Of a stretch of DNA of 46,427 nt, positions 18,172 through 30,616 are shown piece after piece. Position 1 is the first letter of the stretch, and the number at the start of each line of letters is the position of its first letter. Both the position numbers and the translations under genes were made by a program. The notes beneath the pieces are model-generated. The model was given only the letters and a program-made list of their open reading frames with translations, was not told where the DNA came from and did no database searches. Origin of the DNA: Gammaproteobacteria bacterium (GTDB lineage: Bacteria; Pseudomonadota; Gammaproteobacteria; Pseudomonadales; JAUIET01). The stretch lies in the NCBI GenBank assembly GCA_030431775.1, contig JAUIHW010000029.1, forward strand, positions 1 through 46,427. Direction: 5' to 3'.

Positions 18172-19887
18172 GTGCGTCGGGAGAGCCCTGCGCATGACCG
18201 CCTAGGTGGAACCTTTGGGCCGGTGTTGGCGCGCATCCTGGCCGCACGCGGGGTGCAGAGCGAGCATGAAATCGACTACCAGCTGAAAAACCTGATTCCC
18301 CCCGACCGTATGCTGGGCCTTGAGGATGCTGTTGAGCGCCTGCTCGCGGCGCTGCATCTGCAGGAACATGTATTGGTGGTTGGCGACTTTGATGCCGATG
18401 GCGCAACCAGCTCGGCCATTGCGGTGCGTGGCTTGCGGGCGATGGGCTTTCAAAGCGTGGATTTTCTGGTTCCCAACCGTTTCGAGTTTGGTTACGGGCT
18501 GACACCGGAAATTGTTGATGTAGGCCTGCAACAGTCACCGGATTTGATTGTGACCGTGGATAACGGCATTGCGGCGAACGCCGGCGTAGCACACGCCAAT
18601 GAACAGGGTGTTGACGTAATCGTTACCGACCATCATCTCCCGGGCGAACAGTTACCGGAAGCCGTTGCCATCGTTAATCCCAACCAGCCGGGCTGCCCGT
18701 TTCCGAGCAAGTCCATTGCCGGCGTTGGCGTGATGTTCTACCTGTTACTGGCGCTGCGCAAATCCTTGCTGGAGGCTAACTGGTTCAAGGAGCAGGCCAT
18801 CCCTATGCCCAACCTGGCGCAGCTGCTCGACCTGGTTGCTTTGGGAACGGTGGCGGATGTGGTCACCCTGGACTTCAACAATCGCATATTGGTGGAACAG
18901 GGCCTGCGCCGCATTCGGGCCGGCAAGGCCTGCCCTGGAGTGCTTGCGTTACTGGAGTGCGCCGGTCGTGATTACCGCAGGTTGTCGGCAAGCGATTTGG
19001 GCTTTGTTCTGGGGCCTCGTCTGAATGCAGCGGGCCGAATGCACGACATGTCGATTGGCATTCGCTGCCTATTGAGTGAAGACAGTCTCAGTGCAGGCGA
19101 GTTGGCCCGTGAGCTGGATCAGCTCAATCGCGAGCGACGCGGCGTAGAGGCCGGTATGAAGCAGGAAGCTCAGCAAATGCTCGCTGAGCTTCGCGCCCAG
19201 GAAACAGAGCCAGCCTGCAGCGTGTGCTTGTTCGAACCGGGTTGGCATCAGGGGGTGATTGGCATTCTGGCCTCTAGAGTAAAAGATCAGTATCACCGAC
19301 CCACCATTGCATTCGCCCGCAGTGACGACGGTTTTTTGAAGGGCAGTGCGCGCTCAATTCGCGGACTGAACATTCGCGATTTGATTGATGAAGTAAGCAA
19401 GTTGCAGCCCGGTTTGATACTGCAGTTCGGGGGGCACGCCATGGCCGCCGGCTTAAACCTGCCGGAGGAGAATTTTCCCAGATTTGTCGAGCTGTTCGAA
19501 CAGGTGGTGGCACGCCATGCCAGCAAGGAAATTCTGCAGGCAACCCTGTTTTCGGATGGCGAGCTGGGCCCTCAGGATTTTTCTGCAGAGTTGGCGCGAA
19601 CTCTGCGGTTTGCCGGGCCCTGGGGACAGGGTTACCCGGAGCCACTGTTTGACGGACAGTTTCGTTTGCTCAAGCAACGCATAGTGGGTGAAAAGCATCT
19701 GAAACTGGTGGTGGCGCCGATAGCTGATGCGCGCCAATTACTGGATGCGATCGTGTTCAACGTGGATACCGCATGCTGGCCGGATGAGTCAGTTGAACAA
19801 GTATCCCTGTTATATCAGCTGGACCTGAATTTTTACCGGGGTGAGGAACAGGTGCAGTTATTGGTAAACAGCATCAGCGTGGCGTAG
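18172..19887 (+). CDS. recJ: single-stranded-DNA-specific exonuclease RecJ
   Basis: The protein has 571 residues from GTG 18172, close to the usual 577. The frame is open further upstream inside thrC, but [13 protein letters not shown] at this GTG fits the family start. DHH-superfamily motifs are visible: [32 protein letters not shown], and the DHHA1 motif [10 protein letters not shown]. It is a 5'-3' exonuclease for RecF-pathway recombination and mismatch repair. It starts 7 bp after thrC, in the common order thrC-recJ-prfB. Confidence 0.95.
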   Translation: MRRESPAHDRLGGTFGPVLARILAARGVQSEHEIDYQLKNLIPPDRMLGLEDAVERLLAALHLQEHVLVVGDFDADGATSSAIAVRGLRAMGFQSVDFLVPNRFEFGYGLTPEIVDVGLQQSPDLIVTVDNGIAANAGVAHANEQGVDVIVTDHHLPGEQLPEAVAIVNPNQPGCPFPSKSIAGVGVMFYLLLALRKSLLEANWFKEQAIPMPNLAQLLDLVALGTVADVVTLDFNNRILVEQGLRRIRAGKACPGVLALLECAGRDYRRLSASDLGFVLGPRLNAAGRMHDMSIGIRCLLSEDSLSAGELARELDQLNRERRGVEAGMKQEAQQMLAELRAQETEPACSVCLFEPGWHQGVIGILASRVKDQYHRPTIAFARSDDGFLKGSARSIRGLNIRDLIDEVSKLQPGLILQFGGHAMAAGLNLPEENFPRFVELFEQVVARHASKEILQATLFSDGELGPQDFSAELARTLRFAGPWGQGYPEPLFDGQFRLLKQRIVGEKHLKLVVAPIADARQLLDAIVFNVDTACWPDESVEQVSLLYQLDLNFYRGEEQVQLLVNSISVA

Positions 19888-19938
19888 CTTTGCTGAGTGG
19901 GCTAGAATAGCGCGTTATCTTGTTCGTAGAGCACCACT

Positions 19939-21037
19939 ATGCAGGAAGTCAACCCAATCAACGAGTCCATCAAAGATATGCAGCAACGCGCTGATTCGCT
20001 CAGGGGGTATCTTTGACTATGCGGGCAAGAAAGAACGACTCACCGAAGTAGAGCTGGAGCTTGCCGAGCCAAGTGTCTGGGAAGACCCGGAGCGCGCCCA
20101 GCAACTTGGGCGTGAACGCTCGGGTCTGGAAGAGATTGTTTTTACCATCGAGCAGCTCGAAGAAGGGCTAAACGATGCTGCGGAGCTGTTGGAGATGGCC
20201 GCCGCTGAAGACGACAGCGCCTCAATCGATGAAATTGCCACAGAGGTGTCTCAGCTGGAAGTGCGCCTGGCGCGTCTCGAGTTTCGTCGGATGTTCAGCG
20301 GCGAAATGGATCAGAATAATGCTTTCCTCGATATCCAGAGCGGCTCAGGGGGGACCGAAGCGCAGGACTGGGCAAATATGTTGTTGCGGATGTATTTGCG
20401 TTGGGGTGAGCGGCGCGGCTTTAAAACCGAAATTCTGGAAGTGTCAGATGGGGAAGTTGCCGGCATTAAAGGCGCCAGCGTAAAGTTTGAAGGAGAATAC
20501 GCCTACGGCTGGCTGCGCACGGAAACCGGAGTACACCGCCTGGTTCGCAAGTCGCCCTTCGACTCCGGAAACCGGCGTCACACCTCGTTCGCTTCAGTAT
20601 TTGTGTCCCCTGAAGTTGATGACAGCATCGATATAGAAATCAATCCGGCAGACTTGCGAATCGACACCTACCGTGCCAGCGGCGCGGGTGGGCAGCACGT
20701 CAACAAAACCGATTCGGCGATCCGTATTACACATGAGCCTTCTGGTATTGTGGTGCAGTGCCAGAACCAGCGCTCTCAACACCAGAACCGGGACAGTGCA
20801 ATGCAGCAGCTGCGGGCCAAGCTGTACGAGCTTGAACTGCAGGAGCGAAACAAGGAGCGTCAGGCGCTGGAAGACAGCAAGGCCGATATAGGCTGGGGTA
20901 GCCAGATACGCTCCTACGTTCTGGATTCGTCTCGTATTAAGGATTTGCGGACTAATATTGAAACATCCAACTGCAATAATGTGCTGGATGGTGACATTGA
21001 CGATTTTATTGAAGCCAGCCTAAAAGCCGGCCTGTGA
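19939..21037 (+). CDS. prfB: peptide chain release factor 2 (needs programmed +1 frameshift)
   Basis: Translation starts at ATG 19939. After 25 codons it meets an in-frame TGA (20014-20016); skipping T at 20014 continues the reading frame from GAC at 20015 to the stop at 21037. The product is 365 residues, the same as E. coli RF2. The GGQ motif ([19 protein letters not shown]) triggers peptidyl-tRNA hydrolysis at UGA and UAA. The frame break is the known autoregulatory site, not damage. lysS follows 4 bp downstream, as in E. coli. Confidence 0.97.
20002..20017 (+). promoter_or_regulatory. programmed +1 ribosomal frameshift site of prfB
   Basis: AGGGGGTATCTTTGAC contains every conserved element: a Shine-Dalgarno-like AGGGGG, the slippery CTT codon and the TGA stop followed by C. 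Low RF2 makes the ribosome pause at TGA and shift +1, giving full-length RF2. This matches the canonical bacterial site almost exactly. Confidence 0.97.
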
Positions 21038-21041
21038 AACT

Positions 21042-22541
21042 ATGACAGACAAGCAACAAACACCACAAGACGAAGCGGAAGAGAATAAGCTGATTCAGGA
21101 GCGCCGCCAAAAATTGGCGGTGATTCGCAAAAAACGCAACGCCTTTCCCAATGATTTCCGGCGCCAGGACCTGGCCGCCAATCTACAGGCCGAGTTGGCA
21201 GAGTACGAGAAGAGTGAGCTGGAAAATCTGGCTCGCCATGGCCGGGTTGCCGGGCGAATAATGCGCAAGCGCGGACCTTTTCTGGTGCTACAGGACGTGT
21301 CCGGGCAGATTCAGCTCTATGTCAATCGAGAGGCGCTGTCTGAAGAGAGCCAGGCGGAGATCAAGACCTGGGATATTGGCGATATTGTTGGCGCCGAAGG
21401 GCCGGTTCACCGCTCCGGTAAAGGCGATCTGTACGTCAATATGGAAAAAGCGCAACTGCTGACCAAATCACTGCGCCCGCTACCTGATAAATTCCATGGC
21501 CTGTCCGATCAGGAGTTGCGATACCGGCAGCGCTATGTGGACCTGATCATGAATGAGGAAACGCGGCAGGTGTTTCGGCAGCGTTCAAAAATCATTGAGG
21601 CAATTCGACAGTTCATGCTGAGCCACGACTTCATGGAAGTTGAAACACCGATGATGCAGGTTATTCCCGGCGGTGCGACTGCACGACCTTTTGTGACCTA
21701 TCACAACGCCCTGGACCAGGAAATGTTTTTGCGGGTCGCCCCAGAGCTGTATTTGAAGCGGCTGGTTGTTGGGGGCTTTGAACGGGTGTTTGAAATCAAT
21801 CGGAATTTCCGTAACGAAGGCCTGTCGACGCGGCATAACCCGGAATTCACGATGCTTGAGTTCTACTGGGCATACGCCGACTATCATGAGCTAATGGATC
21901 TGACCGAGGCGATGCTGCGCACGGTGTGCGAACAGGTATTGGGCGGTACCCAGTTGAGCTATCAGGGTGACAGCTATGATTTGAGCCAGCCCTTTCGGCG
22001 CCTCACGGTGCGCGAATCGATTCTGCAATACAATCCGGGCGTCACGGCCGAACAGCTGGAAGATCGCGATGCTGCGGCGACGCTGGCCGCTGAGTTGGAC
22101 GTACCGCTAAAGGACAGCTACGGCCTTGGCAAAGTGCTGATCGAAATTTTTGAAAAAACGGTAGAGCATCGCCTGCTTGAACCGACCTTCATTACGGAAT
22201 ACCCAGCCGAAGTATCGCCGCTTGCCAGGCGCAGCAACACCGATGCCTTTGTGACCGATCGATTTGAGTTTTTCGTAGGCGGTCGCGAAATCGCTAACGG
22301 CTTCTCCGAGTTAAATGATGCGGAAGACCAGGCTGAGCGTTTCCAGGCTCAGGTGGCTGAGAAAGCCGCCGGTGATGACGAAGCGATGCATTACGATGCC
22401 GACTACATTGCCGCGCTGGAATACGGTTTGCCACCCACTGCCGGCGAGGGCATTGGGATTGATCGCCTGGTTATGTTGTTAACCGACTCGCCGTCAATTC
22501 GCGATGTGATTCTGTTCCCCCATCTCCGTCATGGTGACTGA
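21042..22541 (+). CDS. lysS: lysyl-tRNA synthetase (class II)
   Basis: The protein has 499 residues. The N-terminal OB-fold anticodon-binding domain (about 55-150, [17 protein letters not shown]) is followed by the class II catalytic core with motif 2 ([20 protein letters not shown]) and motif 3 ([13 protein letters not shown]). It charges tRNA-Lys. It is coupled to prfB by a 4-bp gap and overlaps the next lipoprotein gene by about 11 bp. Confidence 0.97.
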   Translation: MTDKQQTPQDEAEENKLIQERRQKLAVIRKKRNAFPNDFRRQDLAANLQAELAEYEKSELENLARHGRVAGRIMRKRGPFLVLQDVSGQIQLYVNREALSEESQAEIKTWDIGDIVGAEGPVHRSGKGDLYVNMEKAQLLTKSLRPLPDKFHGLSDQELRYRQRYVDLIMNEETRQVFRQRSKIIEAIRQFMLSHDFMEVETPMMQVIPGGATARPFVTYHNALDQEMFLRVAPELYLKRLVVGGFERVFEINRNFRNEGLSTRHNPEFTMLEFYWAYADYHELMDLTEAMLRTVCEQVLGGTQLSYQGDSYDLSQPFRRLTVRESILQYNPGVTAEQLEDRDAAATLAAELDVPLKDSYGLGKVLIEIFEKTVEHRLLEPTFITEYPAEVSPLARRSNTDAFVTDRFEFFVGGREIANGFSELNDAEDQAERFQAQVAEKAAGDDEAMHYDADYIAALEYGLPPTAGEGIGIDRLVMLLTDSPSIRDVILFPHLRHGD

Positions 22542-23088
22542 TATGTGCCGACTTCTGTTCGTGTGTTTGCTGGCTGGTCTTGCGGCCTGTACGTATCGCG
22601 GATACCCACTGCCTGACCAGCCGGCTACACCCCAGCCCAAACAACCGCAAGTGGCCGCGCCTGCCAGGCCGGCAGCGGCGCAAGCAGTGGTCACGTCTTG
22701 CCCGGATACTGAAGTGACCCAACTGTTAATTGCCGGGGAGTATCAGCAGGCCAAACAATTGCTGGATGAAGATCTTGCTCGTGCCCGGAGCGAGCTGGCA
22801 CGCAGCTGTGTGTTGGCCAGCATGGGGCTGTTGTCTGCACTGCCGGATGCGCCACACTACAACCTGCAACGGGTTGCTGATTTTCAATCGCTGGCCCGCG
22901 TCAACAACGCTGTGAAACGCGGCGGACTAGAATTGCAGTTGCTGGATACTTATCTGACGGCCACCCTGCAATCCCGGCAGCAGCTTGATCAATTGCGCGC
23001 TGAAAACGATGAGCTGCGCAATCAGCTGAAGAAAACCCAGCACGCGCTGGAAAAACTCAAGCAGTTGACGCTTGGTGGTGGCGGCTAG
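22531..23088 (+). CDS. small lipoprotein with C-terminal coiled coil, function unknown
   Basis: The protein has 185 residues, starting at ATG 22531 or ATG 22543. A signal sequence with lipobox LAAC places Cys near residue 20. A proline/alanine-rich linker follows (about 28-55). A helical middle contains [23 protein letters not shown], and the C-terminus is a heptad-like coiled coil ([19 protein letters not shown]). The layout resembles QseG/YfhG-type lipoproteins that sit beside sensor kinases, but here the kinase gene is convergent, so I do not assign that name. It overlaps the lysS end and also the kinase stop by 4 bp. Confidence 0.8.
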   Translation: MVTDMCRLLFVCLLAGLAACTYRGYPLPDQPATPQPKQPQVAAPARPAAAQAVVTSCPDTEVTQLLIAGEYQQAKQLLDEDLARARSELARSCVLASMGLLSALPDAPHYNLQRVADFQSLARVNNAVKRGGLELQLLDTYLTATLQSRQQLDQLRAENDELRNQLKKTQHALEKLKQLTLGGGG

Positions 23089-24656
23089 GCGGCGCTGCTG
23101 CTTGCCGCTTGGTGTTGCCGGTCGTCAATTGCGGCACCTTTAGGCAGATCGGTCAGCGGCAGTTGTAAGTAAAAGGTGGTTCCTTTGCCTGATGCGCTGC
23201 GCACGAACAACTCGCCGCCCATCAACAGGCAAAACTGCCGGCTGATCGCTAAGCCCAGGCCGGTGCCGCCATATTTTTTCGTGGTCGATGAATCGGCTTG
23301 CACGAAGCTGTCAAAGATGCGCTCGGTCTGCTCACTGGTCATGCCTATACCGCTGTCTTTGACTATGAATTCCATGTAGTCGAGCCCCTGCTTGCAGACC
23401 TGTTTGCTGCGGATGGTGATCTTGCCCTGTTCGGTGAATTTGCTGGCATTGCTCAGCAGGTTGAACATAATTTGTCGGAATTTGGTGATGTCGGTATACA
23501 GCTTCGGCATGTTGTCGTGCAATTCAAGAGCAATGGTATTCTGCTTTTCGTCGGCGATTGGCTTGATAGTATCGACAACTTCGATGATGGCCTCGTTTGG
23601 CTCAAACCACTCGTTATGAAGCTGCATTCGGCCGGATTCAATTTTCGAAAGGTCGAGTATGTCGTTGATCAGCGTGGCGAGATGCTTGCCGGCGATGGTG
23701 ATTTTTTCAATATCGGGGGCGAGCTCTTCCCCTGGAATTTCCTGTTCGTCCTCGATTACTTCATTTAGAAGTTCGCTGTAGCCAATAATGGCATTTAACG
23801 GTGTGCGCAACTCATGGCTCATATTGGCGAGAAAAACACTCTTGGCCCGGTTCGCCTGGTCAGCATTTTCTTTCGCTCGCTGCACCTGGCTGATGGCTTT
23901 ATTCAGCCGTTCTGACATCTCATTAAAAGCCTTGGCGAGTTCACCAAGTTCGTCTTTACTGAATGATGGAATACGGTACGCCAGGTTTCCCTCGCTGACG
24001 TGTTTTACCCCTTCCTGAAGATGGTGCAATGAGCGGTTGGTGTAGCGGACCAGAACAAAGCCCAGCGTGCTGGTGAGCAGAATAGAAAACAGAAACACAA
24101 AAATATTGATGTTGTCCGTCAGATTGATAATTCGGTTTATCTGTACGGTCTGCTGTTCGGCGTTTTCGGATTCACGTGATTGGAAGGACGTTAAGCCATT
24201 GTAGACCAACTGGTAGGCCGTGATCAGTTGTTCGCCGCTGTAAGGTTGGCGCGAGCTGTTGTAATCAGTCAGAAATCGGTGCCAGGCCTGCTGCAGGGTG
24301 TCAAAGCGCTGGATGAGCTGACCGTAGGCGCTCTGAGTGTGTTCCGAGGTGAAATCCTGCAGGCTCAGAACTTTCAGGTTAATTTGTTCGATCCCGCTGC
24401 GCGCCAGGTTCAACTCCATCTCGTCCAGTTGCTCCGCAGTGGTTTCCTTTAAGGTCAGCAGTACTTGTATTTCCTTGTGCTTGTTCTCCAGCAACTGTTT
24501 AACCTCATGGGCGCGCAACTGCCCACCGATGGCGCGTTGCAACGCAGTCAGCCCGGCACTGCGCTGTTGGCTTCCCCAAAAATAGGTAGCGGTATTGATT
24601 GCAAAAAATGCCAGGATAAGCATCAGCGAGAAAGTGATGCGTTGCCGTAAGCTCAT
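23085..24656 (-). CDS. membrane sensor histidine kinase
   Basis: The protein has 523 residues. It has a first membrane segment (about 9-27), a helical periplasmic sensor region (about 28-182) with four-helix-bundle character, a second membrane segment (about 184-204), a HAMP linker and a HisKA domain with phospho-acceptor His281 in [10 protein letters not shown]. The HATPase domain shows N, G1 and G2 boxes ([27 protein letters not shown]). Its start overlaps the stop of the response regulator gene by 4 bp, so the two should form a pair. The signal is unknown. Confidence 0.93.
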   Translation of the reverse strand: MSLRQRITFSLMLILAFFAINTATYFWGSQQRSAGLTALQRAIGGQLRAHEVKQLLENKHKEIQVLLTLKETTAEQLDEMELNLARSGIEQINLKVLSLQDFTSEHTQSAYGQLIQRFDTLQQAWHRFLTDYNSSRQPYSGEQLITAYQLVYNGLTSFQSRESENAEQQTVQINRIINLTDNINIFVFLFSILLTSTLGFVLVRYTNRSLHHLQEGVKHVSEGNLAYRIPSFSKDELGELAKAFNEMSERLNKAISQVQRAKENADQANRAKSVFLANMSHELRTPLNAIIGYSELLNEVIEDEQEIPGEELAPDIEKITIAGKHLATLINDILDLSKIESGRMQLHNEWFEPNEAIIEVVDTIKPIADEKQNTIALELHDNMPKLYTDITKFRQIMFNLLSNASKFTEQGKITIRSKQVCKQGLDYMEFIVKDSGIGMTSEQTERIFDSFVQADSSTTKKYGGTGLGLAISRQFCLLMGGELFVRSASGKGTTFYLQLPLTDLPKGAAIDDRQHQAASSSAA

Positions 24657-25033
24657 TTGATCAGCGAGTCAATCTTGCCCAACAGGCGCGCAAAATCAAT
24701 GGGTTTGGTTTCGTACTCGGAACAACCGACGATCAGCGCGCGTTCCCGATCGTTGGTGAGTGCATGCGCGGTCAGCGCAATAATAGGGGTATTGCACCAC
24801 AACGGTTCTTCTTTGATTAGCTGGCAGGTAGTCCAACCGTCCTGAATAGGCAGGTTCATGTCCATAAGGACCAGGTCTATGTCGTGGGCGCGCATCTGCT
24901 CCATGGCGTCGACGCCATCAACGGCGACCACCACATTGAAATTCTTTCGTTGCAGGCGCCTCGAGAGCAAGTCGCGATTCATGTCATTGTCCTCAACGAT
25001 CAGAATCGTGCTCTGCTCGTCTGCTTCAGACAT
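24653..25033 (-). CDS. single-domain response regulator
   Basis: The protein has 126 residues from ATG 25033; the open frame upstream overlaps the cyclase C-terminus and is not receiver-like. A complete REC domain is present: acidic pair in LIVEDND, phospho-acceptor near Asp58 (LVLMDMNLP), Thr in ALTAHAL and Lys in YETKPID. There is no output domain. The sequence type resembles receivers of hybrid kinases. It overlaps both neighbours (8 bp with the cyclase gene, 4 bp with the kinase gene), indicating one transcript. Confidence 0.92.
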   Translation of the reverse strand: MSEADEQSTILIVEDNDMNRDLLSRRLQRKNFNVVVAVDGVDAMEQMRAHDIDLVLMDMNLPIQDGWTTCQLIKEEPLWCNTPIIALTAHALTNDRERALIVGCSEYETKPIDFARLLGKIDSLIK

Positions 25034-26579
25034 GCTCAGCCTCAGTGGCCTGGCCATGAGTGGCCGGTGGGGGCTCAGCGACCTGGGCTGGAGACACACC
25101 GGGAACCAGCAACTCGTGCACGGTTACCGGCTGGCGAAAGCCCTTGGCCTTGATGATCCGGGTGCGCCCCAATGCCGGTACTGTTTGCAGTGCGCTGCGG
25201 GTCGACTCAGAGATCAGAACTTCGGCCGGGCCAGCCACCTCTTCTATGCGAGCCGCCAGGTTGACCGGCTGTCCCACTATGGCGAACTTGCTGCGGCGCT
25301 CTGAGCCGATATTGCCGGCAATCACTTTGCCACTGTGCACTGCAATTGAGGTTTCAATGGACGGCAGGCCGTCCTGCAGGTTTTTGCGGTTAACCTCTGC
25401 CATAGCCTGCTGCATGGCCAGCGCACACTGTGTGGCGCGCTCTGCATCGTCTTCATTGCTGAAGGGGGCGCCAAAAATCGCCAGAATCGCATCACCAATG
25501 AACTCATCGATCGTGCCCTGATGTGCCAGTATGACTTCAGACAGTGTTCCCAGATAATTATTCAGCAATTGGACTACCTGCTGTGGCGTCAACCGGCCGC
25601 ACAGCGAGGTAAACCCGCTGATGTCGGACATCAGAATGCTGACATCCTGCAAGCGGCCGCCAAGGTCCAGCCCGTTTGGGTCTTCCAGTAAACGGTCGAC
25701 TATTTCCTCAGAGGTGTATCGGCCGAAGGTCTGGCGAATGAAATCCCGGCTTTTCGCCAGCTCTGCAAGGTATTGCTGCTCGCGGTCTCGCCAGCTTTTG
25801 CGTTCAAGGCTGGCGTCGATTCGGGCGTTTAACAATACTTGGTTTACGGGCTTTAGCAGATAGTCTTCGGCGCCCGCCTGGATACAACGGATGGCTTCAT
25901 CAAATTCCTGTTGGCCGGATACCATAATGACTGAAATGGCGCGCAGCTCGGCATTTGACTTCAGCTGCTGCAATATTTCAAAGCCGTTCATGTCCGGCAG
26001 AATCAGGTCGAGCAGAATCAACTCGATATCAGCCCGTTGCAGGTGCTCAAAGGCTTCGGCCGCCGTTTCAGCGGCAAAAACAGTGTGCCCCTGTGCGCGG
26101 AGCACGCGGGTCAGCAGTTGCCGATTTTCTGCATTGTCTTCAACGACCAGAATTTTCCCGTGGCGTTGGCTGGAAGTGGCCTCGACCGACAATTCCGCTT
26201 CGCTGTCCGGTAAGGTCTGCGGTTGCTCACCGAGCTCCACAGCAAGCTCAACCGTGGCGGCCAGTGCACTGCTGGCGTGATATTCGGAGACTTCCGGTTG
26301 GCGCTCTTGGCACAACTCAGCAAAACCTTTCACCACATTAAGCAGATTGCGCAGCTCATGGTTCCAGTCACGAACGGCCGCTTGATCCACCGCCGCGGGC
26401 TGCTGCGCCAGGCAAAACCGTGCCCGCTCCATTACGCCAACAAGTTCCGTTAGCTCAGTGAAGAATTCCCCGGCTTTTTCCGTGCGCGTGTTCTGCTCTA
26501 TCAGCCAGGTAATGTCGTTGATCAACTCTGTGAGGCGGAGTTTACTTGCGGTGAAGTCGATACTGGCCTCTGTGTCCAT
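25026..26579 (-). CDS. receiver-linked class III adenylate/guanylate cyclase with kinase-like N-terminus
   Basis: The protein has 517 residues. The N-terminal helical part (about 1-110) has an H-box-like NHELRNLLN around His74 but no ATPase domain, like a histidine-phosphotransfer or DHp-only region. A REC domain (about 142-260) has phospho-acceptor Asp191 (LLLDLILPD) and Lys243. A class III cyclase domain follows (about 310-490) with metal-binding Asp319 (SDISGF) and Asp363 (FIGDAI), and VNLAAR supplying the transition-state Asn and Arg. The loop before it reads VGQPVN where many adenylate cyclases have an IGDxVN-type Asp, so ATP versus GTP choice is open. It is first in the kinase operon and divergent from a Crp-family gene. 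Confidence 0.9.
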   Translation of the reverse strand: MDTEASIDFTASKLRLTELINDITWLIEQNTRTEKAGEFFTELTELVGVMERARFCLAQQPAAVDQAAVRDWNHELRNLLNVVKGFAELCQERQPEVSEYHASSALAATVELAVELGEQPQTLPDSEAELSVEATSSQRHGKILVVEDNAENRQLLTRVLRAQGHTVFAAETAAEAFEHLQRADIELILLDLILPDMNGFEILQQLKSNAELRAISVIMVSGQQEFDEAIRCIQAGAEDYLLKPVNQVLLNARIDASLERKSWRDREQQYLAELAKSRDFIRQTFGRYTSEEIVDRLLEDPNGLDLGGRLQDVSILMSDISGFTSLCGRLTPQQVVQLLNNYLGTLSEVILAHQGTIDEFIGDAILAIFGAPFSNEDDAERATQCALAMQQAMAEVNRKNLQDGLPSIETSIAVHSGKVIAGNIGSERRSKFAIVGQPVNLAARIEEVAGPAEVLISESTRSALQTVPALGRTRIIKAKGFRQPVTVHELLVPGVSPAQVAEPPPATHGQATEAEHV

Positions 26580-26664
26580 GTTTTTCAGTTGAAAGGGTAC
26601 GGTGGTCCGGCTAAGCGCTCAATTGTAGGGCTCTTTGCTGCTGTGGGAAAGCGCTGGTGCATGA

Positions 26665-26737
26665 AAAAGGCTTTTGCAGCGCAAAAAACGCTTGCCTTGG
26701 GCCTAAAGTCGCTTTACGGACTCCCCAAAAGCCTTTT
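26665..26737. repeat. 12-bp perfect inverted repeat between cyclase and crp-like genes
   Basis: AAAAGGCTTTTG (26665-26676) is exactly complementary to CAAAAGCCTTTT (26726-26737), separated by 49 nt. Each half is itself nearly palindromic (AAAAG-x-CTTTT), so they could instead be two operator copies. They lie in the 247-bp region between divergent genes. Function is unproven. Confidence 0.5.
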
Positions 26738-26756
26738 AGCGTGGTAGTCTGCGCGT

Positions 26757-26768
26757 AAGTGTTCACTT
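26757..26768. promoter_or_regulatory. palindrome AAGTG-TT-CACTT upstream of the crp-like gene
   Basis: Five-base arms AAGTG and CACTT flank a TT centre, about 60 bp before the Crp-family start. It does not match the E. coli CRP consensus (TGTGA-N6-TCACA) well. It could be a self-regulatory site or promoter element for a diverged regulator. This is a pattern observation only. Confidence 0.3.
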
Positions 26769-26826
26769 ATTTTACGTGCAAACAAATTAGCCCTTCACAG
26801 TAGACCCTAATAAAGGACCGCTAGCT

Positions 26827-27471
26827 ATGTTGAATCAGGTGGAAATTTTCGCTGGCCTGTCTGAGTCAGAACTCGAAATTATTGCCAACTCCTGCGTCTC
26901 GCGCAGTTACCCCAAGAATACCGTCATCATCAACGAGGACGATTACGCCGACTCGCTATACGTGATTGACTCGGGTCGGGTGAAGGTTTACTGCAGTGAT
27001 AAAAACGGCAAGGAGTTCATCATGAACACCATGCAGGCTGGGGAGTACTTCGGTGAACTGGCGCTGCTGGATGACGAGAAGCGCTCGGCATCGGTTAGAA
27101 CCCTGGATAAGTCGGTGTTTCTGATCATGTATAAGGATGAGTTCACCAAAATTCTGGAGCAGTATCCCAATATCGGCCGGACCCTGATTAAGAATCTGAC
27201 CAAGCGTGTGCGCAAGCTCACGGCAAAGGTCAAAAGCCTGGCGCTGCAGGATGTGTACGGCCGGGTTGCCCAGGTACTTACGGGCATGGCGGTGCCGCGT
27301 GGTGAGCGTTTCTACATTGACGAAAAACTGACCCAGCAGGACATTGCCGACCGCGTGGGGGCCTCTCGGGAAATGGTCGCCCGTATTTTAAAAGACCTGA
27401 CAATCGGCGACTATATCAGTTTCGAAAACCGGCGAATCATCATTAATGGCAAGTTGCCCGCGCACTACTAA
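26827..27471 (+). CDS. Crp/Fnr-family transcriptional regulator, probably cAMP-binding
   Basis: The protein has 214 residues. The cyclic-nucleotide-binding domain (about 5-120) has the phosphate-binding cassette YFGELALL (Glu77) and RSASV (Arg86, Ser87), matching the GEL...RSA contacts of E. coli CRP. In the dimer helix a Thr aligns with CRP Thr127, but CRP Ser128 is replaced by Ala (KLTAKVKSLALQDVYGR). The C-terminal winged helix has LTQQDIADRVGASREMVARILKDL as recognition region. No Cys cluster for FeS is seen, so it is not Fnr. The divergent cyclase gene makes a local cAMP circuit attractive; that link is inference. Confidence 0.9.
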   Translation: MLNQVEIFAGLSESELEIIANSCVSRSYPKNTVIINEDDYADSLYVIDSGRVKVYCSDKNGKEFIMNTMQAGEYFGELALLDDEKRSASVRTLDKSVFLIMYKDEFTKILEQYPNIGRTLIKNLTKRVRKLTAKVKSLALQDVYGRVAQVLTGMAVPRGERFYIDEKLTQQDIADRVGASREMVARILKDLTIGDYISFENRRIIINGKLPAHY

Positions 27472-27614
27472 AGCGGCCCCGCAGAAATGGCCAGGCCCAT
27501 GCTTATGCAGCCTGGTTATAGTCGGGATAGCTGATTATGCCCCCCAATAATTTCACATTTTAAACCGCCAAGAATTCCCCAGGCAGAATTCTGTACGCTG
27601 CTATAGTCAAGGGT

Positions 27615-27712
27615 ATGCATAAGTTCAGTCGTACAGAATGGTTTCTTCTGGCCACCGCCGGCCTCTCATTTGCCGGTATGGTGGCTCTGGCCGCACACCT
27701 GTTTCTGGTCAG

Positions 27713-27716
<4 letters not shown>
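27615..27716 (+). CDS. possible 33-residue single-membrane-span peptide
   Basis: An ATG at 27615 opens 33 codons ending at TAG 27714-27716: a short polar start (MHKFSRTEW), then one hydrophobic span (FLLATAGLSFAGMVALAAHLFLV). A TATAGT-like -10 lies about 12 nt upstream and AAGGG is very close to the ATG. It converges with xseA, overlapping its stop by 4 bp. The clean hydrophobic pattern favours a real small protein, but size and weak initiation signals leave doubt. Confidence 0.4.
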
Positions 27717-30608
<2,892 letters not shown>

Positions 30609-30616
30609 GCTGAGTT

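Noticed and set aside
19939..20016. In-frame TGA early in prfB that could mean a pseudogene
   Set aside because: The surrounding AGGGGGTATCTTTGAC is the canonical programmed frameshift site, and the shifted frame gives a full 365-residue RF2.
26661..26747. 28-codon frame MKKAFAAQKTLA... between cyclase and Crp-type genes
   Set aside because: No ribosome site precedes it, and its bases are explained by the inverted repeats; not supported as a gene.
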